Assembly: GCF_029962835.1 (NCBI RefSeq)
Contig: NC_080577.1
Location: forward strand, 26,084,501-26,148,500
DNA from: Magnolia sinica
Taxonomy: Eukaryota > Streptophyta > Magnoliopsida > Magnoliales > Magnoliaceae
Length of the DNA: 64,000 nucleotides
Direction: 5' to 3'
The position numbers and the translations under genes are program-made. A model generated the notes under the pieces. That model was not told the origin of the DNA. It did no database searches and worked only from the letters and a program-made list of their open reading frames with translations. How positions within the stretch are numbered: the first letter of the stretch is position 1; every line of letters starts with the position of its first letter. Shown piece after piece: positions 31,478 through 43,070 of this stretch.

Positions 31478-31706
31478 GAACAGTGTCTTCTCAATTGCAG
31501 GGCGAATGCTAATTCATGCAATGAGCAATGTCCTCTTGATAGTAGGGAGTAGGCTAAGCTGCATTCTAAGCAGTGCCCTCCTTATAGTAGGGCGCAGACA
31601 TAGCTGGACTGCACGCAGCGCCCTCCTGAGGGTAGAGAGCGGGCTGAGCTGTGCCTAGTACAACACCCTCTTGATGGCAGGGAAAGGGCTGAGTTGTAGC
31701 CTGATG
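31478..31706 (+). repeat. Imperfect tandem array, about 55-62 bp unit
   Basis: Four to five units each contain AGTGCCCTC(C/T)T-like sequence, then ATAGTAGGG and a GGCT(G/A)AGCTG-like end. The same motif order occurs at 32563-32640 across the DEFL4 exon 1/intron boundary. Confidence 0.65.
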
Positions 31707-32381
31707 TAAAGTGGACCACATACGTATTCTTGGAACAACTGGACAGAAAGAAACCCAAATGGAAGTGGATGTAGTCCGTCTTATTCAGGCTCAGTTCTAC
31801 TTAGGGCATGACATAACTAGGCATCAGGCATATCTAGATCCAAGAATTTTACATGTATAGCACATGATAGGCAGACTTCTGCCCAAAATAGGCGTGTAAA
31901 TTTCCATCAGTTATGAAAACAGAGAGACATGCCTCTCTCTTCTTTTGAAAAAAAAAAAAAGATCCAAGAATTTTATTCTGGATGAGGAGAAAGTGTTGTT
32001 CGAAGCTTGGGCCGCAAATCAGCTGTAATGTTTGATGCGGGTATCATTATAGAATGCATGACCTATCGACCTTTATATAACGATACTTTCGGGGTTGGCC
32101 CGACCTGCGTAGTGGTTCGACGATAATTGTTTTGTAAAAAACACAGCTCAAAGTTCAAAATCGTGATTTTAGAAAGATTCTACTATTTTTAATAAATTTT
32201 AATTTTATCGTATCTCATTTGTTTTAGAGTTTTACTTTTCATTTTTTTTTAGAAATTTCTCTTAATCATGTTAGGAATCCTCTAATAAGGTTAATTTAGA
32301 ACTCTATTTTTGACCAAATTTACTATTTCAGTTAATTTTTATTCGACTTGAATTAAGTCTTCTATTAGGGTTTGAGTCATT

Positions 32382-32392
32382 CATATAAATGG
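32382..32392 (+). promoter_or_regulatory. Possible TATA box of DEFL4
   Basis: CATATAAATGG, about 117-127 bp before the ATG. It is the only TATA-like sequence at a usable distance, and is weak. Confidence 0.35.
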
Positions 32393-32508
32393 TGTAGTGA
32401 GCATATCAGATTGATTATTGAATAATAGGATTTCAATTTTTTTTTTCTTTTTAGCTTCTAGATCCAAGAATTACCTTGTGAATTCAAAGCTTTGCCTACT
32501 TGAGGAAG

Positions 32509-33011
32509 ATGGTGATCTTCTTCTCATTACTTTGTGCCCTTCTCTGCATCATACCCCGGCCATGTAGTGCACTACTAATAGTAGGGTGTGAGCTGAGCTG
32601 TATCCTCCTGATAATAGGGCACAGCCAGCCCTTAGGCTCTTTAATTAATCTTCTTCCATCAAAGAATGCTTCCAAAGAATTCAATTTTCTCTGAGTTGAC
32701 ACATTTCATGTGTCAACAATCTATATCTAACACATTAGTCTAAGGTGAGCCTGTCCAATTAGTGGCTCAGATCTCCCGCAAATGTGCGATGTTGGCACGC
32801 GTGCTACAAATCTCCGTATCTCTTCTCCATGCAATGTATCACTAGTTGCTGATGTTTGAAATATTGCATGTTCATTACAGGGAAAGCTAGTTACGTATGC
32901 CAAGGAAAATGTGAAGACTACCCGGACTGCAATGAGTACTGCCTCAGGTTCTATCCAAAAGGAGGCCAGTGCCTTCCACCCCTTTACCAATACTGTTGTT
33001 GTCAAGAATGA
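32509..33011 (+). CDS. DEFL4: secreted defensin-like cysteine-rich peptide (two exons)
   Basis: Exon 2, 32881-33011, is clear. Eight cysteines are spaced C-x3-C-x5-C-x3-C-x9-C-x7-CCC, with a KGGQC turn before Cys5, after a good acceptor (TTCATTACAG). Exon 1 is a prediction: ATG at 32509 opens MVIFFSLLCALLC, a signal-peptide-like start ending PCSA. A GTGAGC donor at 32588 splices in phase 1, as in the other members, giving intron 32588-32880 (293 bp) and a 69-residue product with cysteines at 33, 37, 43, 47, 57, 65, 66 and 67. An upstream in-frame TTG at 32500 is less likely as start. The donor lies inside a repeat shared with the array at 31478. AATAAA is at 33069-33074. No CT tract follows this donor, unlike DEFL1-3. 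Confidence 0.7.
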
Positions 33012-35010
33012 CATGATGGGAAATGATTAACTGTTGTCTTTGCTTCGTTGCTATGGCTCTTAGGTTAAAATAAAAACAGTGGTGGTTTTCTTTATTCTCT
33101 CTTTTTTTTCTCTTTTAATAAAATTCCTATTCTTGTGTTTTCAATTGTTAACTTCTGCATGAATCTTCCTTGGCCTAAGCTTTGATTACAATTTTGAGAT
33201 CTAATCGTAGGCCCCGTTTGATTGCCATTTAAAAATAATTTCATCTTATTTTAGTTAACGGTCATTCTATATGAGAAGCTCTCAAGTCCAACCGATCAAC
33301 CATAATTTATGATCTACCTAGTGAATAACCTCCAACGTATCGTATTTATGGGACATGAACCCTTCCAGTAGGTCCGACCCCCCCGCCACGAGGATCACCT
33401 TGTACGAAAATCAACTCCATCCAATATTTAGGTGGACCACACCATAGGAAACAATGTTCATCCATTGATACATACAAAATGTGGAAGTATTAAATGTTAG
33501 AATTATGTAAAAAGTAATTCTCTGCAAAGCAAGAGTCCTACTAAAGCAAAATTTTCGACAAGCATTAAAAGTCATAATTCCAACAAAGAAAATATCTATT
33601 AGGCATGAAATGATATAGTCCTACCAAAAGCAAATATCTTAGATATATACCAAAGCCATGTAGCGTGAGGACTCTAGTAAGTTTCCTTTGTGGGAGTCTA
33701 ATGATGCGAGGACTCCAACCAACGCATGATTCAAATAAGTGAGAGTCTCTCTCTCCTGGACATGTAGCATATGCGATAGGCTACACTTACGTTGAAAATT
33801 ATGAAGATTTACACACCGATTGTCCAAATGTTTCACAATGTCGAAGAATACGCAATGCTCTTGCATGGGTGGTAGACTCTTGGGAGTTTCAACACCCGGT
33901 CAAGGGTTCGAGTATCCATAGGTGGTGAAATTCCACTACGGCATGAGTGTGTGGGGGTGTGTGTGCGTGTGTTAAAAAAAATTAAAAAAAGAGCATTGCC
34001 TCCCAAAAGCCGATATAAAAAACACTTCACGAAGAGCTCAAGAGATAAATCAACAGATATCAACACAACCAAACCTAGCTTTATGCTACCTCATCTATCT
34101 GTCCACTAAAGATACGTTGTTTTTTTTTTTTTTTTAGAAAAAAAAAACTTTATTTTAGTTTAGCCCACATTGTTACTTATAGCATGGGGCCCTTATATAT
34201 TTTTTATCCTTAGTTTATCTCTCCACACTTCATCAACGGCATCCCACTAGATCTTAAGGAAGATCACTTAGTTTTGAATGGAAGATTGCATGAATTTGCT
34301 ACAACGTGCTGAGTGACTTCGACAGCCATCTCGCCATAAAGTTTGGTCCACATCAGATGACAAATAGATAGTCGAATCACAACTGTCTTGCCACATGTTT
34401 GGTTTCCACTAAGACCATGAATAGACTATCACCCCACCAACCATCGAGCCATGAAGCCCGATTTTCCATTGACCAACAAACATTCTATCAAAGATCCACC
34501 CTCTATTGGCCCCCACCACAAAGCCTGATTTTTTATATATCAAGCAATGAATAGATGATTATCCTACACATCACAACCGTCCCTCTACGAAGCTTAGTCC
34601 ACGTTGGGCGATGAACAGATTGTTATCCCTCAAGCCAATCATGGGTATCAATATTGTAAAAATCATCAATAAAATACTTTCATCTTTTATCCTCTTTCTC
34701 TACTATTCTTTTGTTTAATTATGCTAGCAACTACGCAAATATTGAAGTCTTTTCGACTGAAAGTCAAGAAATAGTTCACATTCTAAAGGAATAACTGTCA
34801 CGACCTAGAATTCAAAGACAAAGTGCGCATTCCAGTCTCGAGTTCCACATCGTGATTTGTACATGAAGTGTACTTAAACTAGGAAAATTGACATAATCAC
34901 CAACCTCCATTTTGTATAAGACATCGTAAGAACTAAGTTCTATACCATGCTAATAATTTATCAGTCATCTAATGACCCCACCCATTTGGGGTCTTATTCA
35001 AATGAAATAT
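33012..35010. other. Intergenic DNA downstream of DEFL4
   Basis: Holds the DEFL4 poly(A) region, a hAT-like edge (GGCCCCGTTTGATTGCC at 33211) without a clear partner, a SINE at 33866, and a poly(T)/poly(A) junction at 34121-34148. No gene recognised. Confidence 0.4.
33866..33990 (+). mobile_element. tRNA-type SINE
   Basis: GGGTGGTAGACTC (box A), then GGGTTCGAGTATCCA (box B), GTGGTGAAATTCCACTACGG, and a GTGTGTGCGTGTGTTAAAA tail. Close to the 12290 copy. Confidence 0.75.
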
Positions 35011-36010
35011 TGACGTAGGAATGGACGTGATGAGGTCGAGCACCGTCTTCCTCAAGATATAATTACTCTGAATCTACTGAGCTTCTCTGGACTCCTCACA
35101 AAGATTCCTCGAATCCACGGGGAGAGATAGAAAATATAAATAAATTCTAATAAAATTTGAAATAAATTGATTGATAATAATAATAAAAAAATAAAATTGA
35201 TTTTACAATCCCTTAAATAGTGATATGAACCCTAGGAAGAAGTTTCAGAATCAAACTACAACTCAAACTCCTTAAAATTGTGACTTACCATAAATAGTAA
35301 ACTTACTATTTATAGACGGTCATGATTTCCCTTCTTTTTTTTTCAAAACTTTCCTCCATTCATATTCAAATCTTTACATTTGGGCCCCCTTAACAAAAAT
35401 AGGGGCCTATCATGGAAAAGAAAAGAACAAAAACAGCACTGCACAAAATTTCAACCAGATCAACCAACCTTAACCGAACCCAACCTCACCTTATCGAGAA
35501 AAATCAATCCCCTAACCTGTTGAGGGAGATCGGATTTTCTATCCCCTAACCAGATCAACCAAACTTACTATTTATAAACGGTCATGATTTCCATTTGACC
35601 TCATGGTTTTCGGCCAAAAGTAGCAAGTGTCCTATTCATCTTAACCATATTATTCTGCTAATTTTTCTAAGAACTTTTCATGTTGGACACAACTCCTAAA
35701 ACCCAATGGATCGAAAGTTATGATTGAACTAAAACTTACTATAAATGGTAAAAGCAGAATTAAAAAGGACTTTCGACTATCAATTTGATGGAATCTGGCA
35801 AATTCGGTGTGGTTAACTGGGCATAGCGGGGTTGGTTGGCTAAAGTAGCTTCTCCTACCCCAAAACATTATACGGTACGTCAAATAACTCATTCCAGTTT
35901 GCAAGATATGCTTGTTTTAAAGTTCTGACAATCCGGATCACTTCTACCTCCGATCGGGTCTTCTTTGGTTCATCTTGACCATGAAATTGTCCGTGACTTG
36001 TTGTACATCA
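35011..36010 (-). mobile_element. Solo LTR of the gypsy-A family, TSD AATAT
   Basis: Begins TGACGTAGGAATGGACGTGA and ends TTGTACATCA, flanked by AATAT at 35006-35010 and 36011-36015. It is longer than the other LTRs partly because of the 230-bp insertion at 35331-35560. Confidence 0.85.
35331..35560 (-). mobile_element. LINE 3' stub inserted in the solo LTR
   Basis: The insertion interrupts the LTR between two copies of a 32-bp stretch (35299-35330 and 35561-35592, one mismatch; AAACTTACTATTTAT...GATTTCC). Its + strand left end is TTCTTTTTTTTTTC, i.e. a 3' poly(A) tail on the - strand. No protein-coding part is kept. Confidence 0.65.
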
Positions 36011-37050
36011 AATATCCAACAAGTTCATGTTCATCACAAAATCATATTAAGAGAAAATAAACAATTGTCCTAGACTTAGAATTTCATCATTTTCGGGCAA
36101 AGTATATATTTCAAGGGGCTTATTACAACCATTATCTCAAACATTACATACATTACATACATTACATACATTACATACATACACTAGTTAGAGATATTAA
36201 AGTTGATTTCGCCATTAAATTCAAACCCCTATAAAAATACTATGCATATGTAGCTACTTTTGGATTACAGGGTATTCTGAATTCAGGGTGTCAAACACAA
36301 CAGGAGGATTCCAAATCCAAGGGGTTCCAAATCCAGGCTCCCAAGTAAGCTCTTATCTACTCAAAAGATTGTCGGGTGCATGAGATTCAAAGATAAAGGT
36401 TGTTATGGCATGAAAAACTTCAAGATTGGAAGATCACGCCATTTTGATCAATGACCTAAAGCTAGTAATAAAAGTCTGAACCTGCGATTAAAAGTACGGA
36501 TTTTGACCATACTAGCACTAAGGTATGGTAAAAATCTCTAAATGAATAGGAAGTTTCAAATATTCTGAGGATAGTTATCTAACAAGTTTTTGAAAAATTT
36601 TTGGACTAAATTGCACCCTGTCCTTAAAACTTGGTGTCTATACGGAGCTTCTTTTTCTTCTTTCTTTTTAACATTTTTCCTTAGGCTTCTTCATTTTCAA
36701 AAATATTTTCCAATGACCCACCACCACTCCTTTTAACTGCATTTTCCGACATACGTCCACCATCATCAACTTCTTCAGCATATGGGCAAGCCAGTGATAT
36801 GTGGAAAACATTTTAAATGAATTCTTTATTTTATTTTTTTAGAATAATATTTTCTTGCAAATGGAAGCCACTTTTGGTTGTGGATAGAGAGGGATGGCGG
36901 TGGTTGTTGTCGTCATAGGGAGAAGTGATTGTCTGAAGGGATTTGAGGTAGATAAGGATGGTTCTAGTTATCATGTGGAAGGCAATGAATGAGATAAAAT
37001 TTAAATTTTGTAATGTTATTACCTTGGAAGACAATGAACATATATCATTT
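36011..37050. other. Intergenic DNA with an (ACATTACAT)n microsatellite
   Basis: A run of TACATACATT units lies at about 36143-36184. Otherwise AT-rich with no gene recognised. Confidence 0.5.
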
Positions 37051-37355
37051 TTAAGGGTTAAGGTTGTGTGTTAAGGGTTTGGGTCATAGTTCTCATGTGT
37101 TAAGGGTTGAGGTCGTCATGTTATAATAATCGGGTTCGTGGTTGTAACATGGTAAGGGTCGAGGTTGTCATGTGAAGGGTAGATATTGTTATGTGCTAAG
37201 GGTCGAGGTTTTCATGTTATAAGGATAGAGGTCGTGGTTGTAATGTGAAAGGTAGATATTGTTATGTGGTAAGGGTTGAGGTTTTCATGTTATAAGGGTC
37301 ATGGTTGTAATGTGGTAATGGTCGATGTCCTCATGTTATAAGGGTCGAGGTCGTG
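37051..37355 (+). repeat. Minisatellite, left part (about 52-bp unit made of two 26-bp halves)
   Basis: Repeated TAAGGGTCGAGGT(T/C)GT with alternating CATGTTA and GGTTGTAA(T/C)GTGG joints. It stops in mid-unit at 37355, where the LINE begins. Confidence 0.88.
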
Positions 37356-37505
37356 ATGCCCTAATCAATGTGATAGTCAATGTAGACATCTCTCTGTAGA
37401 AGAAGAGGAGCATTTATTTGAGCTCCATCGCCTGAGATGCCCTAATCGCAGATCGCCGATTGCATCGGGTCCGGTAATACCGAACCCTCCCTTGAATGGC
37501 AGATT

Positions 37506-40007
37506 TTGCGTAGAAGGGGAAAACCTGCTGCTAAAATAGGGCCCTTGTTTCCAATTCAAAAACTCTCTCCTAATGGCTCTACTGATTACAACTCGAGATC
37601 GAAGGGAAACTTGCCCAAATCCAAAGATTTTAGCCTATTTATCCGAAATATCACCTTCAACACAAGTAGTGAGCATTTCTTCTGGATTTTCAGCAAATAC
37701 GGGAAGGTAATCGATGTGTATATCCCATCCATCCCAGAATCTACGAAACCAAGGGGCTATGGATTTGTCAGATTCAAGTACGAGCAAGACGCAAAAGACA
37801 CCATGGAAGTGCTAAATGGCAAAAGGATCGACGGCAGGATAGTAGATGTGAGATGGGCTAGAAATAGGGGGCCTTCCGACAGGTCTAGCCAAAGCCATTG
37901 CAACATTGGACAAGGGAAACAAAAACATCAACAGGTCCCAACCATCTCCTATTTGGGAGCTCTGAATATGGTGGCCGAGAACCGTCCGAGGAAGACATCT
38001 CCGGAGGAAGACACTGCAACTGTGGCAGATCAAAGAGCATTAGAAACATGACTCCAAGCATTGACATTAGGAGTGGTCATTACAGTCTCCAGCCCAAACA
38101 TATCCATTTTGAGGATCAGCAGCGTGCTTTATTTATCATGTTTTGGTCCTTCTATTTCTAAAGTCACGAGAATATCCCCCATCAAATTTCTTATCGTATG
38201 GAGGTCTAAGCAGGCATTCAACAATTTCCTTCTCAATTTCGAATTACATAAATTCGTGATATTAAATCAGCAGTTAAATGGACCCCAGAGGAGGTGTTTG
38301 GAGGAGAAGGTATTTGGGTGAGACGTTTTGAAAACCGGCTCATGCCTAGATGGAGTCAATTTTATTGTACCTAGGAAATCAAATGGGAAGGGTGACGCAG
38401 ATTGATCCCATCAGTGCATACGGTATTTTCCAATCCTTTGCTCGGGTCAGAATTGCTATTACCCCCGGCACGAATCTGCAGAGAGCTCTCAAGCTCTAAG
38501 TTTTTGGTAAATGCTACCCAATTTTGACGGAGGTGGAATCGTTCCATATTACCAACATCTTTACCAACAAGTCCCACATCCCTCCAAAAGAACAGGCTAT
38601 AAAGGAAACCATGAAAGATTAGGTCTAGAGAAATTTCAGCTCCTCTCTGCCGACCCCTCAGGAACGCCCAACAACTGTTTGTGAAAATGTCCAAGTGACA
38701 AACAAAGCTGATGAGACTCATATTAGTAAGGAGGCAAATGCTCCACGGACCAATGATTTGTCCTCAAAGGTCGGAGTTGAACTAAATGACATAATAAGCA
38801 TCAATGGAGTAGGAAGCAAGGAAATTGAGACTCATGCGACTGATATGGGATCGGCGAAAACCACAGTGAGGGACCGAACTCCAATCGCAGTTAGGGGTGT
38901 TGCTTCGGAACTTCGTTATAATCAAGACATAGAATCAACTGATCCTTCTAGAACTGGATTAGATCCCGGTATTGGCAAAACATCTCCCAATTGCCCAAGC
39001 CCATTGATGCTTCAGATACAGGATAATTCTCCTGCTATCCAAATCCATCCAGGATCAGCCCGAATAAGTATGGATGAGATTACTTCAGCTCTATTTCCTA
39101 ACGACAAGGCCATTGTCCAATCAGATGGGCAGGTGAGAGAAAAATCAAGAAATCAAATCATGGTCCTTCAAATTTATGACCCAGGTTCTAGACTTGGTGT
39201 AAAGGCTCTTGCAGTGGTTCAAGGCCGAGAGGAGATAGAATCAGATGGGCTAAGTACAGAGGGTCAAGACTAGCCTGCCACCCCAATATCGACCTTTACT
39301 CAGAGGATGAGTAGTCAGCACCAACAATCCCCTCCCTTAGAGTGCCCATACCTCAGCGTTGGGGCAATGGGGGCCTTTCAGCAGCAGTACAGCAGGCCAC
39401 TCAGTAGGAGGAAGCTTTCAGTGATTAACAATGTCCGTCCAAAATCGGTGGAAATGGGGGAGCAATTAAGGCAAAGAAATAGGCTCGTGGACCCTTACAA
39501 CAGGACTGTGGAGGGTAGACTCCGATCCAAATCGATGGGGGACTGCACCATTTCAGAAGCCACAAGAAGTCCTGCTGTTGACGATCACTCTGAGACCTCT
39601 TCCCAAGTCTCTATGGGAGAGTCTTCCCCTGAAACTCTTCGTGGAATAATGCTAAATTCAGCAGGAACACCAGGCTGTAGAGATGGTTTGGTAGTGGATC
39701 TATCCTCATTCTTCTCTCATCTTGATGATGAAATTGAGGATACCAGCCCCGCTCGGCAATTGGGGACATCCATTAGACACCCATCAAACCACGAGTGTGA
39801 GGAGGGAGAAAAGAAGGCCCCAGAGCAGAATCAGGAAGGTTCAAATGAACAGGTTACACCCAGGAAAAGAGCAGCGGTTTGTCTGAAAACTCTCCCCAGG
39901 AAGAAGGGGGCCAAGAGAACTCTCAAAAATTCGTCAGGGGCGGCCTCCAGGGATGAGTGGCTATCCAGGCTGAGGCACTTGCAGAGAAGGGCTGTGGTAA
40001 ACAAAGT
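37506..40007 (+). pseudogene. LINE-2 ORF1 (RRM protein, broken)
   Basis: The N-terminal piece (37506-38051) reads SLFIRNITFNTSSEHFFWIF and RGYGFVRFKYEQDAKDTMEV, the RNP2 and RNP1 motifs of an RNA recognition motif (RNP1 here GYGFVRF). RRM-type ORF1 is known from one group of plant L1 LINEs (the BNR-like group). Later open pieces at 38160-38330, 38695-39273 and 39307-40007 are low-complexity and basic. The end KRAAVCLKTLPRKKGAKRT looks like a basic nucleic-acid-binding tail. The reading is cut by several stops and by the solo LTR at 40008. Confidence 0.82.
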
Positions 40008-41315
40008 TGTTGAGGGTCGAATATTGCATATTAGACCCATTTATTACCTACCGTTACGTACATGATAATGCTTAACGTCATATTTTAATCGTGTTTGTGA
40101 TGTAGGGTGTAATTAGGAGCTTGGACTGAAAAAGGATACTAAAAGCAGGGAATTAATGCTCCAAAGTCACCAAAGCAAGGGAACCCCAAGGGGCCAAGAT
40201 CGAAGAAATTACATGCCAGAGATTCGAGAAAATTAGGCCATTCACGTTAAAGGGGCCCGAAAAGCATCCAGAATGCAAGATCACAGGGTTCCCACCATCC
40301 GTTCGGCTCAAAACTCTATATTTGGCCTGAGGACCATAAATTAACCGTACATGTCAACTTTCAACCCTCGGATCCTTGTGAAAGTGTTCCAACTGACAGA
40401 TCAGCCTATAAACCATTGATTCTGAGCCCACCTGCAAGCTGGATATGTTTCAAATGTAGGTTCAACTTCTTAAACAATCTGAGAAAAGGGATGGGTGGAT
40501 TGGATTTCTCATAACCATCATTATGGATTCCACTTGAGTTGTGTGTACACCATGCACATGTGCACCAGATGTGCACTGCTAGTCCAAGACGGTCAAACCG
40601 CCTTGGACCCGTAATGCATTCAAAAACGGCAACTGTTGTTTTCTCTAACATGGAACAGGGGCGCCGTTTGATCATTAGTGGGCCTCCATAATGGTCCATA
40701 CAAACGATTCGATCCGTCCATCATGTAGAGGGGCTCGAAAGATTCAAACCAAGATGATAGTTTTTAACCATGCACACGTACGTTCTCGCTCAGAGGTCAC
40801 AAGCAAGCTGTTCTGCATCGTCCAAACCTGTTGCAGCGTTATTTCTTCTGTGGATCACATCGAATCTGATTCAAAACCATCCCTTCCAAACTAAAATTCC
40901 GAGAGAAATTCAGTGGATGGAGTGGATTTCTCAAAATAAAAGCAAAATGGGCCCCACCATCAGAACAGCTTAAGGGACATTCGCAGGGCCCCTGTTTTCG
41001 CACATCCGCGAGTTCCGGATCTTCCGGAATCCTGTGGGCCACTATCTTTGATCATATGGATTATCCAAACCGTCCATCGTGTAGCTCATCCAAAAATGTC
41101 CCAAGGGACGGTGTTTCTTTAGGTTTTGAGCAAGGAAAGTGGTGCTGTTTCGCGTGACATCTTGGCTGCGTAAAGAAGCTATGCACACTGGTGCATAAAG
41201 ACCTTTCCACCGATTCTTTCTACCCACGTCAGAACCTCTCAGCCGACCTCCAGCAGTTATAAAAGAAATATAATGAGTGAAAGAAGGGGGGAAGAAAAGG
41301 CTTAGGGACGTTTGG

Positions 41316-41360
<45 letters not shown>

Positions 41361-42131
41361 TAGAGGATCCAGATCTGGTGAAGCACAGAACGAGGAAGAG
41401 AAGGGATGTGCTTCTTAATTATGTTTTTCTTCATTCCAATTGAATCTCTGTTACTTCCCATGAATTTTTAATTTCTTAGCTAGGGCTGAGATGAGGCCCC
41501 TAATTTGAATAATTCTTGTTATTTGTTGATTTCATCTGGATTTGATTGATTTATTTCTTTCTCTATTATGCTTAAATGAAAACTCCATACCTCTCCAATC
41601 TATGAGCTTAACCAAAGTCTAGAAGTGGGTGTTGTTTGGAATCTTATTCTAAGGTGTGCTTGTGGCTGACCATGAACAAGTTTTCCTACAGAGAAAGAAA
41701 TAGGAATTTACATCTATTCATGCCTGACCATGGATGGAAAGATGTGATCCTTGTGCTTTAAGAAAATTATACATCCTATGTGCCTGAACAAGGACACAGA
41801 TTGTGCTTTATTTATTAAATTTACATCAATTTGAATTAGGGTGAATCAATAAGTAAAATAAGAGTTAGGATAATTAGAGGTGGATTCAAAAGTCCTAGTG
41901 TTTTCCTTGATTAAATTTTTCTTTTTGTTCTCAGTTATTTTTCATTGATTTTTGTTAGTTTACTTAATCACTAGCTAAAATATTTGGTAGATTAGTTAAG
42001 AGGAATCATAAAATTTGAATTGTGACAACCAGTCCTCGTGGGAACGATCTCGTAATACATACCGTGTCTACATCTGATTCGTATACTTGTGAGTTTGAAA
42101 TCATTTAAATCAGGTTGGTTTAAATAAAACA
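40008..42131 (+). mobile_element. Athila-like solo LTR in LINE-2
   Basis: Starts TGTTGAGGGTCGAATATTGC and ends ATAAAACA (TGTT...AACA ends), about 2.1 kb, the same length as the LTR at 44538. It is collinear with that LTR over CCGTACATGTCAA, AACTGACAGATCAGCC and ATCATATGGATTATCC. It sits between LINE ORF1 and ORF2. No target duplication could be read with certainty, so the right end may be off by a few bases. An (AG)n tract lies at 41318-41355. Confidence 0.78.
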
Positions 42132-42144
42132 TCAAACGTCTCGC

Positions 42145-42994
42145 ATGACGGATAAGATCTTGGTGTGGAATACCCGTGGGGTGGGTAATCAGCCCACCAT
42201 TAGAACGCTGAAGCGGCTCATCAAAGAACACAACCTGTGGATTGTTGCGATACTAGAGTTGATGGTCAGAGAATCCAAGAGAGTTCAGATCAGTCTCAGG
42301 ATAGGCTTCCATTTTTCGTTCTCTAATCTGGATACCAGTGGCAAATTTTGGATTTACTGTAAATATCAGGCCTATATTCAAGAGATTTCCAAATCGACTC
42401 AGATGATATCCCTGTCCATAGATCTTCAGCATAGAATGAATCCACTTTATCTGTCAGTAATATATGCTAGTTTTTCGAGAGTCCTGAGGAGAATGTTGTG
42501 GGAGGAAATTGCTATTTTTTCCAGGGCAGTGCAAGGGCCATGGGCCCTGTGTGGGGACTTTAATGTGGTCAGTGAAGCTGCTGAGTGTCGTAGCAGGGGA
42601 AGTTTTGAAAGCGACAGTTCGAGAGATTTTTTGGACGCCATCAACAATGCAGGCCTTATGGATGCTGGCTTCTTGGGTAGTAGGTTCATGTGGTCAAATA
42701 ACCAGGCTATTCCAGCAAGAGTGTGGGGCTAGACTTGATCGGGTGCTGATGAACTCTGCGTGGAGCAATGCCTTTCCCTCATTCCAGGTACATCACCTCC
42801 CTCGCTACAACTCTGATCATGTGCCCCTATTGTTGGCTTTTCCTAGACAGCAATTTGTAGGTTCGAAACCATTCAGATTTCAACGAATGTGGACCCTGCA
42901 TGATGCGTTCCTTCCATTGGTGAAAGAAGCTTGGTACTCGGCTACACAACCCCATGAGAAATATTTTAGTCAAAATGAAGGCTGTCAAGGATAG
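42145..42994 (+). pseudogene. LINE-2 ORF2: apurinic/apyrimidinic-type endonuclease
   Basis: Starts MTDKILVWNTRGVGNQPTIR (Asn of 'WN.RG'). The usual 'E(T/P)' Glu is in ILELMV. ALCGDFNVVSEAAE holds the GDFN box. After a frameshift at about 42720, LDRVLMNSAW and YNSDHVPLLL give the SDH(C/V)P box. Catalytic motifs are present but the frame is broken. Confidence 0.88.
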
Positions 42995-43070
42995 GCTAAG
43001 AAGCTGGAACAAGTCAGAATTTTGCAACATATTCAGCGCTATCCAATAGGCAGAGAAGACGTTAACTGAC

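Larger units (their letters stand above)
29649..32508. other. Intergenic DNA between DEFL3 and DEFL4
   Basis: Contains the DEFL3 poly(A) signal (29672-29677), a hairpin (30915-30943), half of a foldback repeat (about 30950-31070) and the imperfect tandem array at 31478-31706. The short open frames are not supported by any motif. Confidence 0.4.

Noticed and set aside
33866..33980. A tRNA gene at the box A/box B pair
   Set aside because: No cloverleaf with matching acceptor stem can be drawn; the A-rich tail and the repeated family make it a SINE.
37506..38051. The RRM frame as a host glycine-rich or splicing RNA-binding protein
   Set aside because: It is followed by LINE endonuclease and reverse transcriptase in order and lies within LINE boundaries set by target copies.
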